DNA of 21,560 bases from Clostridia bacterium (GTDB lineage Bacteria > Bacillota > Clostridia > Lachnospirales > Cellulosilyticaceae): assembly GCA_029256345.1 (NCBI GenBank), contig JAQSYC010000031.1:1-21560 (forward strand), read 5' to 3'. Position numbers and translations under genes: made by a program. Each line of letters starts with the position of its first letter. Within the stretch, counting starts at the first letter, position 1. Below the pieces are notes generated by a model. It was not told the DNA's origin. It saw only the letters and a program-made list of their open reading frames with translations, and did not search any database. Shown here piece by piece: positions 1 to 7,112 of the stretch.

Positions 1-516
1 GATAAGGCGCTTCTTCAAATCAATAGTCAAACCTTTATTCAGCGTATCTTAGAGGTATTTCAAAGTGTATTTGAAGAAGTGATTATTCTTTCAAATAACC
101 CTGAGATTTATAAGGATAGCCAGGTTCAAGTTGTGCCAGATCTCATTAAGGATAAAGGGCCTTTAGGTGGACTGTATACGGGACTGATGAAGGCTAAGCA
201 TCACCACTGTGTTATTGCAGCCTGCGATATGCCTTTTATCAACCTACAGGTTACAAGCTATCTGGCTGGACTGAGAGGGTATCAGGCGGTAGTCCCCTAT
301 GTCAAAGAGAATTACCACCCCTTATTCGCCGCCTATGCTAGGGACTGTCTGCCTATTATTGAGAAGCAGATAGTTAAGGAAAAGCTAAAGATGGTAGATT
401 TCATCAAGAAAATAGATACTAAAATTTTATATGAAAAGGAACTGTTACCACTTGACCCAAAGCTCAGTTGTTTCATCAATATTAATACCCGTGAGGAATA
501 TAAGCAGTTTATGTAA
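1..516 (+). CDS. mobA: Molybdenum cofactor guanylyltransferase (MobA-like), 5' truncated by window edge
   Basis: The frame is open from base 1 and ends in TAA at 514-516; the N-terminus lies outside the window, so no start can be assigned. The first visible residues, DKALLQI, resemble the substrate-binding segment just after the GxSxRMG(x)DK signature of MobA-type nucleotidyltransferases. Further on are KGPLGGLYTGL and the metal-binding AACDMPF motif, both typical of MobA. The family transfers GMP from GTP to molybdopterin in the cytoplasm to make the bis-MGD cofactor of molybdoenzymes. It is separated from the next gene by a promoter of its own, so it probably ends an upstream operon. There is no sign that it serves the nitrogenase-like enzymes downstream, whose clusters are not pterin-based. 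Family assignment is good; it could also be a related MobA-like protein of other function. Confidence 0.85.
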   Translation, partial: DKALLQINSQTFIQRILEVFQSVFEEVIILSNNPEIYKDSQVQVVPDLIKDKGPLGGLYTGLMKAKHHHCVIAACDMPFINLQVTSYLAGLRGYQAVVPYVKENYHPLFAAYARDCLPIIEKQIVKEKLKMVDFIKKIDTKILYEKELLPLDPKLSCFININTREEYKQFM

Positions 517-535
517 TATAAAAGTCAAAAAAGTG

Positions 536-564
536 TTGACATAGTAAACCACTAGGAATACAAT
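536..564 (+). promoter_or_regulatory. Sigma-A-type promoter, copy 1 of a repeated S-box promoter
   Basis: TTGACA at 536-541 and TACAAT at 559-564 are separated by 17 bases. The block closely matches the promoters at 1381 and 11841, including the bases between the boxes and the AT-rich start region. It should drive the amidotransferase gene at 636. Confidence 0.8.
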
Positions 565-580
565 GATATAAATTGAATGG

Positions 581-601
581 ACTTATCCAGAGTGGTAGGG
601 G
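581..601 (+). promoter_or_regulatory. Degenerate SAM-I riboswitch stump
   Basis: The bases CTTATCCAGAG at 582-592 and the following GGT-GGG match the P1/P2 5' strand of the intact riboswitch at 1426. Similarity then stops: there is no GATGA kink-turn region, GCAACC, P3, J3/4, P4 or P1 3' strand, and no terminator before the gene at 636. It cannot form a SAM aptamer. CTTATCC could pair, with two G-U pairs, with GGATGGG at 627-633 next to the start codon, but that may be chance. Confidence 0.55.
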
Positions 602-635
602 AATAGAAATTTAGAGATGATTTGAGGGATGGGAA

Positions 636-1343
636 ATGAAAAAGCTACTTATTATTAAAACCGGAACAATTGGTCAATTTATACAAGATAAATTTGGGGA
701 TTTTGAGAACTTAATCTGTAGTCAATTGGAGATATCTTTAGATCAGGCGATGGTGGTACCAGTCTATGAAGGTGCCCTATTACCAGATTGTTTAGATTCA
801 ATATCTTCAGTCATTATAACAGGTTCAAAGGCAATGGTAACAGATGCTCTGGCTTGGACTAAATATGTTAGTAAGTGGCTTTTAGAATTATCCCAAAAAG
901 ATATTCCCATTCTGGGGATCTGCTATGGGCATCAGCTGTTGGCACATGCATTAGGAGGGGTCGTGGACTATCATCCTAAAGGAGAAGAATACGGGGATAC
1001 CTTGGTGCAACTTACCGATGAGAGTAAGGAAGATAAACTTTTTGGAGGACTTCCCTCTGATATTAGAGCGTATGTAGCCCACGCTCAAACAGTCAAACAA
1101 GTTCCATCGGAGGCAGTTGTTTTGGCCAAAAACGCTTTTGAGCAGCACCACGCTTTACGTTTTAAGGATAATGTTTGGGGTGTCCAGTTCCATCCTGAGT
1201 TTACAGCTGATCTTTTAAAGGAGTACATGGAACTTGGAAGAGAGCGGATTACAAACCAAGGTTATGATGTAGACCAGTTACTCTATACAGCACAAAATCA
1301 CGGTTACGGTAAAATGCTTTTAAGGAGATTTGTGGAACTGTAA
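636..1343 (+). CDS. Class-I glutamine amidotransferase (GMP-synthase-like GATase domain)
   Basis: A stand-alone 235-residue glutamine amidotransferase-like domain. The nucleophile elbow GICYGHQ places the catalytic Cys at residue 96, and VQFHPEF supplies His186 and Glu188, so the full Cys-His-Glu triad is present. No synthetase domain is attached. Proteins of this size are often annotated GMP-synthase-like amidotransferase (YfeJ type); some relatives instead hydrolyse gamma-glutamyl compounds. A purine-rich ribosome site (GAGGGATGGG, 624-633) precedes the ATG. The gene sits behind a promoter nearly identical to the S-box promoters of the neighbouring methionine genes, with only the start of a riboswitch left, so it may have belonged, or still belong, to the sulfur regulon without SAM control. 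The family is clear; substrate and pathway are unknown. Confidence 0.85.
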   Translation: MKKLLIIKTGTIGQFIQDKFGDFENLICSQLEISLDQAMVVPVYEGALLPDCLDSISSVIITGSKAMVTDALAWTKYVSKWLLELSQKDIPILGICYGHQLLAHALGGVVDYHPKGEEYGDTLVQLTDESKEDKLFGGLPSDIRAYVAHAQTVKQVPSEAVVLAKNAFEQHHALRFKDNVWGVQFHPEFTADLLKEYMELGRERITNQGYDVDQLLYTAQNHGYGKMLLRRFVEL

Positions 1344-1380
1344 ATAAAAAAAATTTATTTATAAAAAATTCAAAACAATA

Positions 1381-1409
1381 TTGACATAGTAAACCAATAG
1401 GATTACAAT
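1381..1409 (+). promoter_or_regulatory. Sigma-A-type promoter, copy 2, for the first riboswitch operon
   Basis: TTGACA at 1381-1386, 17-base spacer, TACAAT at 1404-1409. Transcription would begin near 1416, just ahead of the SAM-I riboswitch. Confidence 0.85.
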
Positions 1410-1425
1410 GATATAAATTAAATAT

Positions 1426-1527
1426 TCTTATCCAGAGAGGTGGAGGGACTGACCCGATGATACCCGGCAACCGTCAAAGTGATTTGACAAGGTGCTAATT
1501 TCAGCAGGTAAATCCTGGTAGATAAGA
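1426..1527 (+). promoter_or_regulatory. SAM-I (S-box) riboswitch aptamer
   Basis: The core elements are present in order: P1 5' strand CTTATCC (1427-1433), AGAGAGGTGGAGGGACTG, the CCCGATGATACCCGGCAACC kink-turn/P2 region, a P3 hairpin (GTCAAA/TTTGAC), the J3/4 segment GGTGCTAATTTC, a P4 hairpin (CAGGTAAATCCTG) and the P1 3' strand GATAAG (1521-1526). This family binds S-adenosylmethionine and favours termination when SAM is abundant. It lies directly downstream of its promoter and upstream of a terminator, and should control the metNIQ-D1K1-metY operon. Confidence 0.95.
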
Positions 1528-1532
1528 TGCGG

Positions 1533-1566
1533 AAAAAACCCTCATCTTTAGAAGAGGGTTTTTTGT
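1533..1566 (+). terminator. Riboswitch expression-platform terminator
   Basis: AAAAAACCCTC (1533-1543) pairs perfectly with GAGGGTTTTTT (1554-1564) around a 10-base loop, and the 3' arm supplies the U-tract. It lies six bases after the P1 3' strand, the usual place for an S-box terminator. Confidence 0.9.
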
Positions 1567-1631
1567 TTAATGAAGAGATTTGGAGAAGCTGCTTATGTAT
1601 AACGACAATAAAATCTATTTTAGTTGACCAT

Positions 1632-1690
1632 AAAAATGGAGACTAAAGAAATTTTCACTTAGTGAGAATTTTTTTAGTCTCCATTTTTTA
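1632..1690 (+). terminator. Long inverted repeat, probable second terminator in the metN leader
   Basis: AAAAATGGAGACTAAA (1632-1647) pairs perfectly with its reverse complement at 1673-1688. The stem continues inward (AAATTTTCAC with GTGAGAATTT, one G-U) to a three-base loop, giving about 26 pairs in all. It ends in a T-run. It is unusual for such a strong hairpin to stand between a riboswitch terminator and the first gene of the controlled operon. Confidence 0.6.
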
Positions 1691-1699
1691 AATTTAAAT

Positions 1700-1843
1700 A
1701 ATGAATACTATTATTTAAAGTCAAAAAATACAGATTTTATCCAAGAACATGAGATGTGTGAAGGCGTGAATGAATATGAGCAGACTATGTTTAATGTCTT
1801 TTCAGAGAAATCAGATAAGGCTAAAAACAAAGAAAGGAGATGA
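1700..1843 (+). other. Open frame without clear start; possible gene remnant in metN leader
   Basis: The interval 1567-1846 carries no recognised gene. From 1700 one frame stays open for 47 codons to a TGA at 1841, directly before metN; its only internal ATG (1754) gives 29 residues and no ribosome site precedes it. The composition (KSKNTDF, HEMCEGV, EYEQTM) looks coding-like, and a 10-codon frame at 1570 (MKRFGEAAYV) lies on the other side of the hairpin. This may be debris of a deleted gene, or simply leader RNA. AAATAAT/ATTATTT at 1696-1716 is a small palindrome. Confidence 0.25.
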
Positions 1844-1846
1844 AAA

Positions 1847-2626
1847 ATGATAACTATATCCAATCTCAGTAAAGAATACAATACCCCTTATGGTAAGATA
1901 ACCGCACTCAAGAATGTTAATTTAAAGATATCAAGAGGAGATATTTATGGAATCATTGGATTTAGCGGGGCGGGTAAATCAACCCTAATAAGATGTATCA
2001 ATCGTCTTGAAGAACCAGATTCGGGCAAGATAGAGATTGATAATCTGGATATAACAGTTCTCGATAAAAACAAACTTAATGAGTCAAGGAAAAAAATAGG
2101 TATGATATTTCAGCAATTTAATCTCTTGGATTCACGGACAGTATTTGATAATATAGCCTTTCCTCTTGAAATCGACAAAGTTCCTCAAAGAGAAATTAAA
2201 AAGAGAGTAGAAGAAATTTTAGAACTTGTAGAACTTACAGACAAAAAGGATGCCTATCCTTCACAGCTCAGTGGCGGGCAAAAACAAAGGGTGGGGATAG
2301 CAAGAGCTCTTGCGAACAAGCCAGATATTTTATTAAGCGATGAAGCGACATCAGCATTAGATCCACTCACTACATTTTCTATACTGGAGCTCCTTAAAGA
2401 TATCAATAAAAAGTTAAAAATCACTATTATCCTTATCACCCATGAATTAGATGTTATTCGATATCTTTGCAGAAATACTGCAGTGATAGAGCAAGGAGAA
2501 ATTATAGAAAGTGGCAAGACCGAAGAATTGTTTTTGAATCCAAAAAGTGAAACACTTAGAAAATTTATAGAAATTATATCAGGTTTTGAAAGAAAGAGTC
2601 CAAGGGATATAGGTGAGGTCATATGA
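1847..2626 (+). CDS. metN: Methionine ABC transporter ATP-binding protein MetN, lacking the NIL domain
   Basis: ATPase of a methionine importer at the inner face of the membrane. Walker A GFSGAGKST lies at residues 38-46, the Q-loop around IFQQFNLL near 88-94, the signature LSGGQ at 141-145, and Walker B ILLSDE at 161-166. The start has a good AAAGGAGATG ribosome site. MetN proteins are normally about 340 residues, with a C-terminal NIL/ACT-like domain that binds methionine and inhibits transport from inside (known for E. coli MetN). This protein stops at 259 residues, right after the ATPase fold, so that domain is absent. The reading frame is clean, with no sign of a recent frameshift. It overlaps metI by four bases (ATGA), indicating translational coupling, and follows a SAM-I riboswitch, which supports a sulfur-amino-acid substrate. 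Confidence 0.92.
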   Translation: MITISNLSKEYNTPYGKITALKNVNLKISRGDIYGIIGFSGAGKSTLIRCINRLEEPDSGKIEIDNLDITVLDKNKLNESRKKIGMIFQQFNLLDSRTVFDNIAFPLEIDKVPQREIKKRVEEILELVELTDKKDAYPSQLSGGQKQRVGIARALANKPDILLSDEATSALDPLTTFSILELLKDINKKLKITIILITHELDVIRYLCRNTAVIEQGEIIESGKTEELFLNPKSETLRKFIEIISGFERKSPRDIGEVI

Positions 2627-3291
2627 GTGAAGATTTAATAGAGATATTATCGAAGGGGTTAGCACAAACAATATACATGGTATTAGTAACAGCAGTCATT
2701 TCTAATTTTTTAGGATTTTTACTGGGGATTACTATGGCGATAACGGATAAAGGGCATATATGGCAGCATCTAAAGGCCAACAAGATTTTAGGAACAATGA
2801 TAAATATTGTGAGATCCGTACCAGAAATCATTCTTATTGTAGTATTAATACCAGTAACAAGAATCATTATAGGTACTTCATTAGGCACCACAGCCACCAT
2901 AGTTCCTTTAACTATAGGGGTAACACCTTATCTGGCAAGAGTGTATGAAAGTGCTCTTAGAACAGTTGAAAGAGGTAAAATCGAAGCCGCCCATGCTATG
3001 GGGGCTAACGAGTGGCAGATAGTATTTAAAGTCATTGTCCCAGAAGCTTTACCTGCTATTGTAAGAGGTATGACACTTGGTATGATTTCTATTATAGGAG
3101 TTACTGCGGTGGCAGGGGCAACTGGAGCGGGAGGACTTGGGGACCTGGCAATCAGGTATGGTTATCAAAGGTATAGAACAGATGTATTATTTGGAACTGT
3201 AATACTTATTATTTTATTAGTACAGTGGGTACAATTTTTAGGTGATTTTATAGCAAGGTCTATTAATAAAAAAAGATATAAATTTGAATAG
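2623..3291 (+). CDS. metI: Methionine ABC transporter permease MetI
   Basis: A 222-residue integral membrane protein with about five hydrophobic segments (for example TIYMVLVTAVISNFLGFLLG near the start and VILIILLVQWVQFLG near the end). It contains the inner-membrane permease EAA loop EAAHAMGANEWQIVFKVIVP, which docks onto the ATPase, and the MetI-type GAGGLGDLAIRYGYQR motif near the C-terminus. Length and motifs are typical of MetI, which pairs as a homodimer with MetN to import methionine and sometimes related thioethers. The ATG lies within the metN stop region (ATGA), and metQ follows at once. Confidence 0.93.
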   Translation: MSEDLIEILSKGLAQTIYMVLVTAVISNFLGFLLGITMAITDKGHIWQHLKANKILGTMINIVRSVPEIILIVVLIPVTRIIIGTSLGTTATIVPLTIGVTPYLARVYESALRTVERGKIEAAHAMGANEWQIVFKVIVPEALPAIVRGMTLGMISIIGVTAVAGATGAGGLGDLAIRYGYQRYRTDVLFGTVILIILLVQWVQFLGDFIARSINKKRYKFE

Positions 3292-3308
3292 TGAAAGGGG
3301 AAAATAAA

Positions 3309-4175
3309 ATGAAATCTAAATGGAAACTAGTCATTGCAGGTATTACAACAGCGCTTTTAATCGGAGGATGCGGTGCTAAGACGGCAGAACAGCCAGCAGC
3401 TGCAGCTGCGCCAGCGCCAGCGGCAAGTACTGCTGTTTCACAGGAGAAGGCAGCACCGGAAGAAGTAACAATAAAAGTATTAGCAGATATTACACCTCAC
3501 GCAGAGATACTTGAACATATTAAGCCGGCTTTAAAAGAACAAGGGGTTAACCTTGAAATTCTAACAGACGTGGCGCAGCAAAACGAAGCGGTTAGAGATA
3601 AAGAAGCAGATGCCAATTATTTTCAGCACCTGCCATACCTTGAGTCTATAGCTGAAGAGATAAAGTTTGACTATGCAGTATTAGCATCTGTTCATGTAGA
3701 ACCTATAGGATTTTATTCAACAAAAATAAAGTCAATTGAGGAACTCAAAGATGGTGCTAAAATATTAATTACTAACGATCCTTCCAATGAGTATCGTATG
3801 TTGGTACTTCTTGAAAGTAAGGGGCTAATCAAACTCAAAGAAGGTATTAGTGATTATAGAGCTACACCCAAAGATATCGTAGAGAATCCTAAGAATTTAG
3901 AGTTTATTGAAGTAGATGCAGGACTTCTTACGCGCAACCTTCCAGAAGTCGACGGAGCTATCATTAATACCAATAGGGTGTTGGAAGCTAAAATAGATCC
4001 TAATACAGCTTTATTTAGAGAAGACGCAAAGTCACCTTATGCCAATTTAGTGATAGTAAGAAAAGGTGAGGAAAATAGACCAGAGCTTCAAAAACTTAAA
4101 GAAGCATTACTTACAGAAGATGTTAAAAAATTCATTACAGAGAAATATGGTGTTGCTGTAGTTCCCGTATTTTAA
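3309..4175 (+). CDS. metQ: MetQ/NlpA-family methionine-binding lipoprotein
   Basis: Extracytoplasmic solute-binding lipoprotein of the MetNIQ importer. I choose ATG 3309 because GAAAGGGG (3292-3299) is well placed for it; an upstream in-frame GTG (3291) has no such site. The signal peptide is a short basic start, a hydrophobic stretch and the lipobox LIGGC with Cys21 as the lipidated residue. An Ala/Pro-rich linker (residues 27-42) follows, then the NlpA fold: IKVLADITPHAEIL, DKEADANYFQHLPYL and NEYRMLVLLESKGLIKLK are characteristic. Family members bind L- or D-methionine and some bind methionine derivatives, so substrates here could include other thioethers. Encoded with metNI behind a SAM riboswitch and just ahead of nitrogenase-like genes. 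Confidence 0.93.
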   Translation: MKSKWKLVIAGITTALLIGGCGAKTAEQPAAAAAPAPAASTAVSQEKAAPEEVTIKVLADITPHAEILEHIKPALKEQGVNLEILTDVAQQNEAVRDKEADANYFQHLPYLESIAEEIKFDYAVLASVHVEPIGFYSTKIKSIEELKDGAKILITNDPSNEYRMLVLLESKGLIKLKEGISDYRATPKDIVENPKNLEFIEVDAGLLTRNLPEVDGAIINTNRVLEAKIDPNTALFREDAKSPYANLVIVRKGEENRPELQKLKEALLTEDVKKFITEKYGVAVVPVF

Positions 4176-4232
4176 AAGCAGTTTTATCCACATAGTTGAT
4201 GACTTAGTATGTAATCATAAGGAGGGACAGAT

Positions 4233-5714
4233 TTGGCAAATATTAATATACAGGCACCGGAGGTAAGTATCCGAGAGGTCAGACTTGGTTCAATTACTGG
4301 GTTTAACGGAACAGCAAAACAGTTAGTAGGCTGTGCCCACAACGGAGAACTTAGAGATTCTTCGAGAAGCTTTAGCCAGTGTATGGGATGCAGTTCAGGA
4401 AATGCATTGTGTCAGTTAGCAATGATTACAGATGCTGTGGTTGTAAATCATGCACCTGTAGGCTGTGGAGGAGATTTTTTTGGCTATAATTTCGTATACA
4501 GAGTGGGGCAGATGGAAAGAGACTTAAAACCTGCCATCGGAAGATATTTTAATACAAATATAGAAGAAAATGATACTGTTTTTGGAGGTATTCAAAAGCT
4601 CGAAAGTACAGTAAGAGAGGCTTATGAACGGGTTCAGCCTAAAGCCATTTTTATAACCACTTCTTGTGCCTCGGGGATTATAGGCGATGATGTAGAAAGC
4701 CTAGCCAATGCACTCTCAGAAGATTTGGGTATACCAGTTGTTGGATGCTTTTGTGAAGGATTTAAGTCTAAAATATGGACTACAGGCTTTGATTCTGCCT
4801 ACCATTCAATCATCAGAAGTATTGTAAAACCACCGAGAAAGAAAAGCAATAAAGTGAACATTATTAATTTTTGGGGCAGTCATATATTTGATGAACTGCT
4901 CCAAGAACTTGGTTATGAAGCGCAATATATTATTCCGTTTTCTACAGTAGCAGATCTTGAGTATATCTCTGAGGCAGCGGCAACTATTCAGATTTGCCCT
5001 ACACTAGGGACTTATTTAGGAGCAGCACTTGAAGAGGTTTATGGTGTTACAGAAATAAAAGCACCACCGGCCTACGGTTTGGCTGGAACAGATATATGGC
5101 TTAGAGATTTAGGAAGAATTTTGCACCGTGAAGAAGAAGTGGAGGAAATCATAAAAAGAGAACATGAGCGGATTATGCCAGAGCTTGAGGCGTATCGTAA
5201 AAAATTAAAGGGAAAAACAGCTTATCTTACAGCAGGAGCAGCCCATGGTCATGCGATTATTGCACTATTGAGGGAACTTGGACTTGAGGTACAGGGGGCT
5301 GCTATCTTCCATCATGACCCGATTTATGATAATGGAGATCGAGCATCAGATGCACTGGCTCAAGATGTGGCACTTTATGGAGATATAAAAAATTATAATG
5401 TTTGTAATAAGCAGGCCTATGAGCTTGTCAATATTTTAAATAAAGTAAGACCAGACATTATGATAGCAAGACATGGAGGCATGACGCTCTGGGGGGCAAA
5501 ACTTGGAGTGCCAACCTTACTTATAGGAGATGAGCAGTTTGGTTTTGGATATCAAGGGATACTGAATTATGCTGAAAGAATGATTGAAACGCTTGACAAT
5601 AAGGAGTTTGTGACAAATCTTGCAAAGCATAGTACGATGCCTTATACAAAATGGTGGCTAGAGCAAGATCCCTTTACCTTTTTAGGAGGTGACACGCATG
5701 TCCAGAATTATTGA
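4233..5714 (+). CDS. Nitrogenase component-1-like alpha subunit D1 (MarD/NifD-like)
   Basis: A 493-residue homolog of NifD, probably the catalytic-cluster subunit of a D2K2-type enzyme. TTG 4233 is the start, with AAGGAGGG at 4219-4226. P-cluster-type Cys are visible: Cys53 (MGCSSGN), Cys78 (HAPVGCGG) and Cys145 (TTSCASGIIGDD). Cys255 (IQICPTLGTY) aligns, at the same distance from the following YG, with cofactor ligand Cys275 of Azotobacter NifD. Residues needed for N2 reduction are not kept: in CEGFKSKIWTTGFD, Trp182 and Phe186 replace Gln191 and His195, and the aligned His442 position falls in IGDEQ (residues 431-435), with no His. Extra N-terminal Cys34, Cys50 and Cys60 are present. It follows metQ and overlaps K1. 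SAM-riboswitch context suggests a methylthio-alkane-reductase-like C-S cleaving role; this is inferred. No H or NifB gene is in this operon. Confidence 0.85.
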   Translation: MANINIQAPEVSIREVRLGSITGFNGTAKQLVGCAHNGELRDSSRSFSQCMGCSSGNALCQLAMITDAVVVNHAPVGCGGDFFGYNFVYRVGQMERDLKPAIGRYFNTNIEENDTVFGGIQKLESTVREAYERVQPKAIFITTSCASGIIGDDVESLANALSEDLGIPVVGCFCEGFKSKIWTTGFDSAYHSIIRSIVKPPRKKSNKVNIINFWGSHIFDELLQELGYEAQYIIPFSTVADLEYISEAAATIQICPTLGTYLGAALEEVYGVTEIKAPPAYGLAGTDIWLRDLGRILHREEEVEEIIKREHERIMPELEAYRKKLKGKTAYLTAGAAHGHAIIALLRELGLEVQGAAIFHHDPIYDNGDRASDALAQDVALYGDIKNYNVCNKQAYELVNILNKVRPDIMIARHGGMTLWGAKLGVPTLLIGDEQFGFGYQGILNYAERMIETLDNKEFVTNLAKHSTMPYTKWWLEQDPFTFLGGDTHVQNY

Positions 5715-7014
5715 GCAGCCTAGATACTCCTGTGCGTTAGGTGCCCAGCAAACAGTAGTAGCGATTAAAAAAGCAGTACCGATTCTTCACTCAGGTCCAG
5801 GATGCAGTGGAAAGATAAGTTCCCTTATAGGGCAAGGAGAGGGGTATGCCGGCGGAAACACGATTCCTTGTACTAATGCCAGTGAATCAGAGATTGTTTT
5901 TGGAGGAGAAGATAAATTAAGACAGGTTATAGAGGGAGCCTTTAAGGTTATCGACGCAGAGTTGTATGTAGTTCTTTCCGGATGTACATCAGATATTGTA
6001 GGAGATGATATAGGGAATGTAACTGGTTTTTATCAGAAACAGGGAAAACCTATTGTGTATGCAGAAACAGGTGGCTTTAAAAGTAACAATTATGTAAGTC
6101 ACGATGAAGTTATCAAGGCGATTATTGACCAATATGTTGATTTGTTTTCTTCTAAAGCAGAGCCACAAACAGGTTTAGTGAATGTTTTTGCATCTGTTCC
6201 TTATCAAGACCCCTATTGGAACGGTAACTTAGAAGAAATCAAACGGATTTTGGAAGGTATAGGACTTAAAGTTAACATTCTTTTTGGAGCTGAATCAGAG
6301 GGGGTTGAGGAATGGAAAACAATACCTCATGCTCAGTTCAATATTGTAGCAAGTGCATGGGTAGGCCTTGGTGCTGCGGAGCATCTGAAAGAAAAGTATG
6401 ACACACCGTATGTTCATTTTCCTTATTTACCTATTGGAGGGATAGAGACCTCGAAATTTTTAAGACAGATAGGAGAGTTTGGCCATTTAGATAAAAATAA
6501 AGTAGAATCATTTATAAAAAAAGAAGAAGAAAAATTTTATGCTCATCTAGAGAGAACAGCGGACTTTATGCTGGAATTTAGATATGGATTGCCAAGAAGG
6601 TTTTATACTATTTTGGACGCCAGCTACGCTATTGGCTTTTCAAAATTTTTATTAAATGAACTAGGAGTTGTTCCAGCTAAACAGTATATTATTGATGATA
6701 CACCAGAGTCCTATAGAGAAAATATTATAGAAGAATTTGAAAAAATATCAGAGTTCAGATCGGCAGAGGTTCATTTTGCTATAGATGGCGGTGCAATTCA
6801 AGAGGAGATACGAAAAGACCCTCAAAAAAATAGAGCACTGATTTTGGGGAGTGGATGGGAAAGGGATTTGGCATCTGACATAAAGGCAGATTTACTTATT
6901 GTTAGTGCACCCATAACTTATAGACTTGTTCTAAATTGCGGTTACGCAGGCTATAACGGTGGTCTTCGTGCGATAGAAGATATATATGACAGAGTACTTG
7001 ACACTTACTGGTAA
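5698..7014 (+). CDS. Nitrogenase component-1-like beta subunit K1 (MarK/NifK-like)
   Basis: A 438-residue NifK homolog, partner of D1. ATG 5698 fits AGGAGGT at 5684-5690; the GTG at 5689 lies inside that ribosome site. The start overlaps the end of D1 by 17 bases, so translation is probably coupled. Three Cys positioned like the beta-side P-cluster ligands are seen: Cys12 (RYSCALGA), Cys36 (HSGPGCSG) and Cys96 (LSGCTSDIVGDD). The AETGGFKSNN segment and a C-terminal GYAGYNGGLRAIEDIY match the family. It is shorter than typical NifK (about 520), lacking the long N-terminal arm. Expected role: hold the P-cluster at the D-K interface and relay electrons from the NifH-like protein. The gene is followed by a terminator-like hairpin before metY. 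Confidence 0.85.
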   Translation: MSRIIEQPRYSCALGAQQTVVAIKKAVPILHSGPGCSGKISSLIGQGEGYAGGNTIPCTNASESEIVFGGEDKLRQVIEGAFKVIDAELYVVLSGCTSDIVGDDIGNVTGFYQKQGKPIVYAETGGFKSNNYVSHDEVIKAIIDQYVDLFSSKAEPQTGLVNVFASVPYQDPYWNGNLEEIKRILEGIGLKVNILFGAESEGVEEWKTIPHAQFNIVASAWVGLGAAEHLKEKYDTPYVHFPYLPIGGIETSKFLRQIGEFGHLDKNKVESFIKKEEEKFYAHLERTADFMLEFRYGLPRRFYTILDASYAIGFSKFLLNELGVVPAKQYIIDDTPESYRENIIEEFEKISEFRSAEVHFAIDGGAIQEEIRKDPQKNRALILGSGWERDLASDIKADLLIVSAPITYRLVLNCGYAGYNGGLRAIEDIYDRVLDTYW

Positions 7015-7047
7015 AGAGATAAATAGAAAGGCCGACTAGTAAACTAG

Positions 7048-7084
7048 AGGCTGCATCTAAGAATTTTGAGATGCAGTCTTTTGT
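7048..7084 (+). terminator. Intra-operon terminator/attenuator before the first metY
   Basis: AGGCTGCATCT (7048-7058) pairs with AGATGCAGTCT (7069-7079), one G-U, and is followed by TTTTGTT. CTAGTAAACTAG (7036-7047) forms a small hairpin directly ahead, and TTTTGTT/AACAAAA (7079-7095) another just before the ribosome site. The arrangement resembles that at 13351-13418. No promoter is evident between the hairpin and metY, so partial read-through is likely. Confidence 0.65.
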
Positions 7085-7112
7085 TATAAACAAAAAGGAA
7101 GGGGCGGAAATA

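Noticed and set aside
1..516. MobA as a maturation factor for the nitrogenase-like enzymes
   Set aside because: MobA makes pterin-based cofactor, which this enzyme class does not use; it is separated by promoters and is probably a neighbour by chance.
1570..1602. Ten-codon frame MKRFGEAAYV after the riboswitch as a leader peptide
   Set aside because: No ribosome site, and control is already explained by the SAM-I riboswitch; kept only as possible gene debris.
2254..2622. Long reverse-strand open frames, for example antisense to metN, metY, MetQ-like and nitrogenase-like genes
   Set aside because: They are shadows of strongly supported + strand genes, lack ribosome sites and have no recognisable protein motifs.
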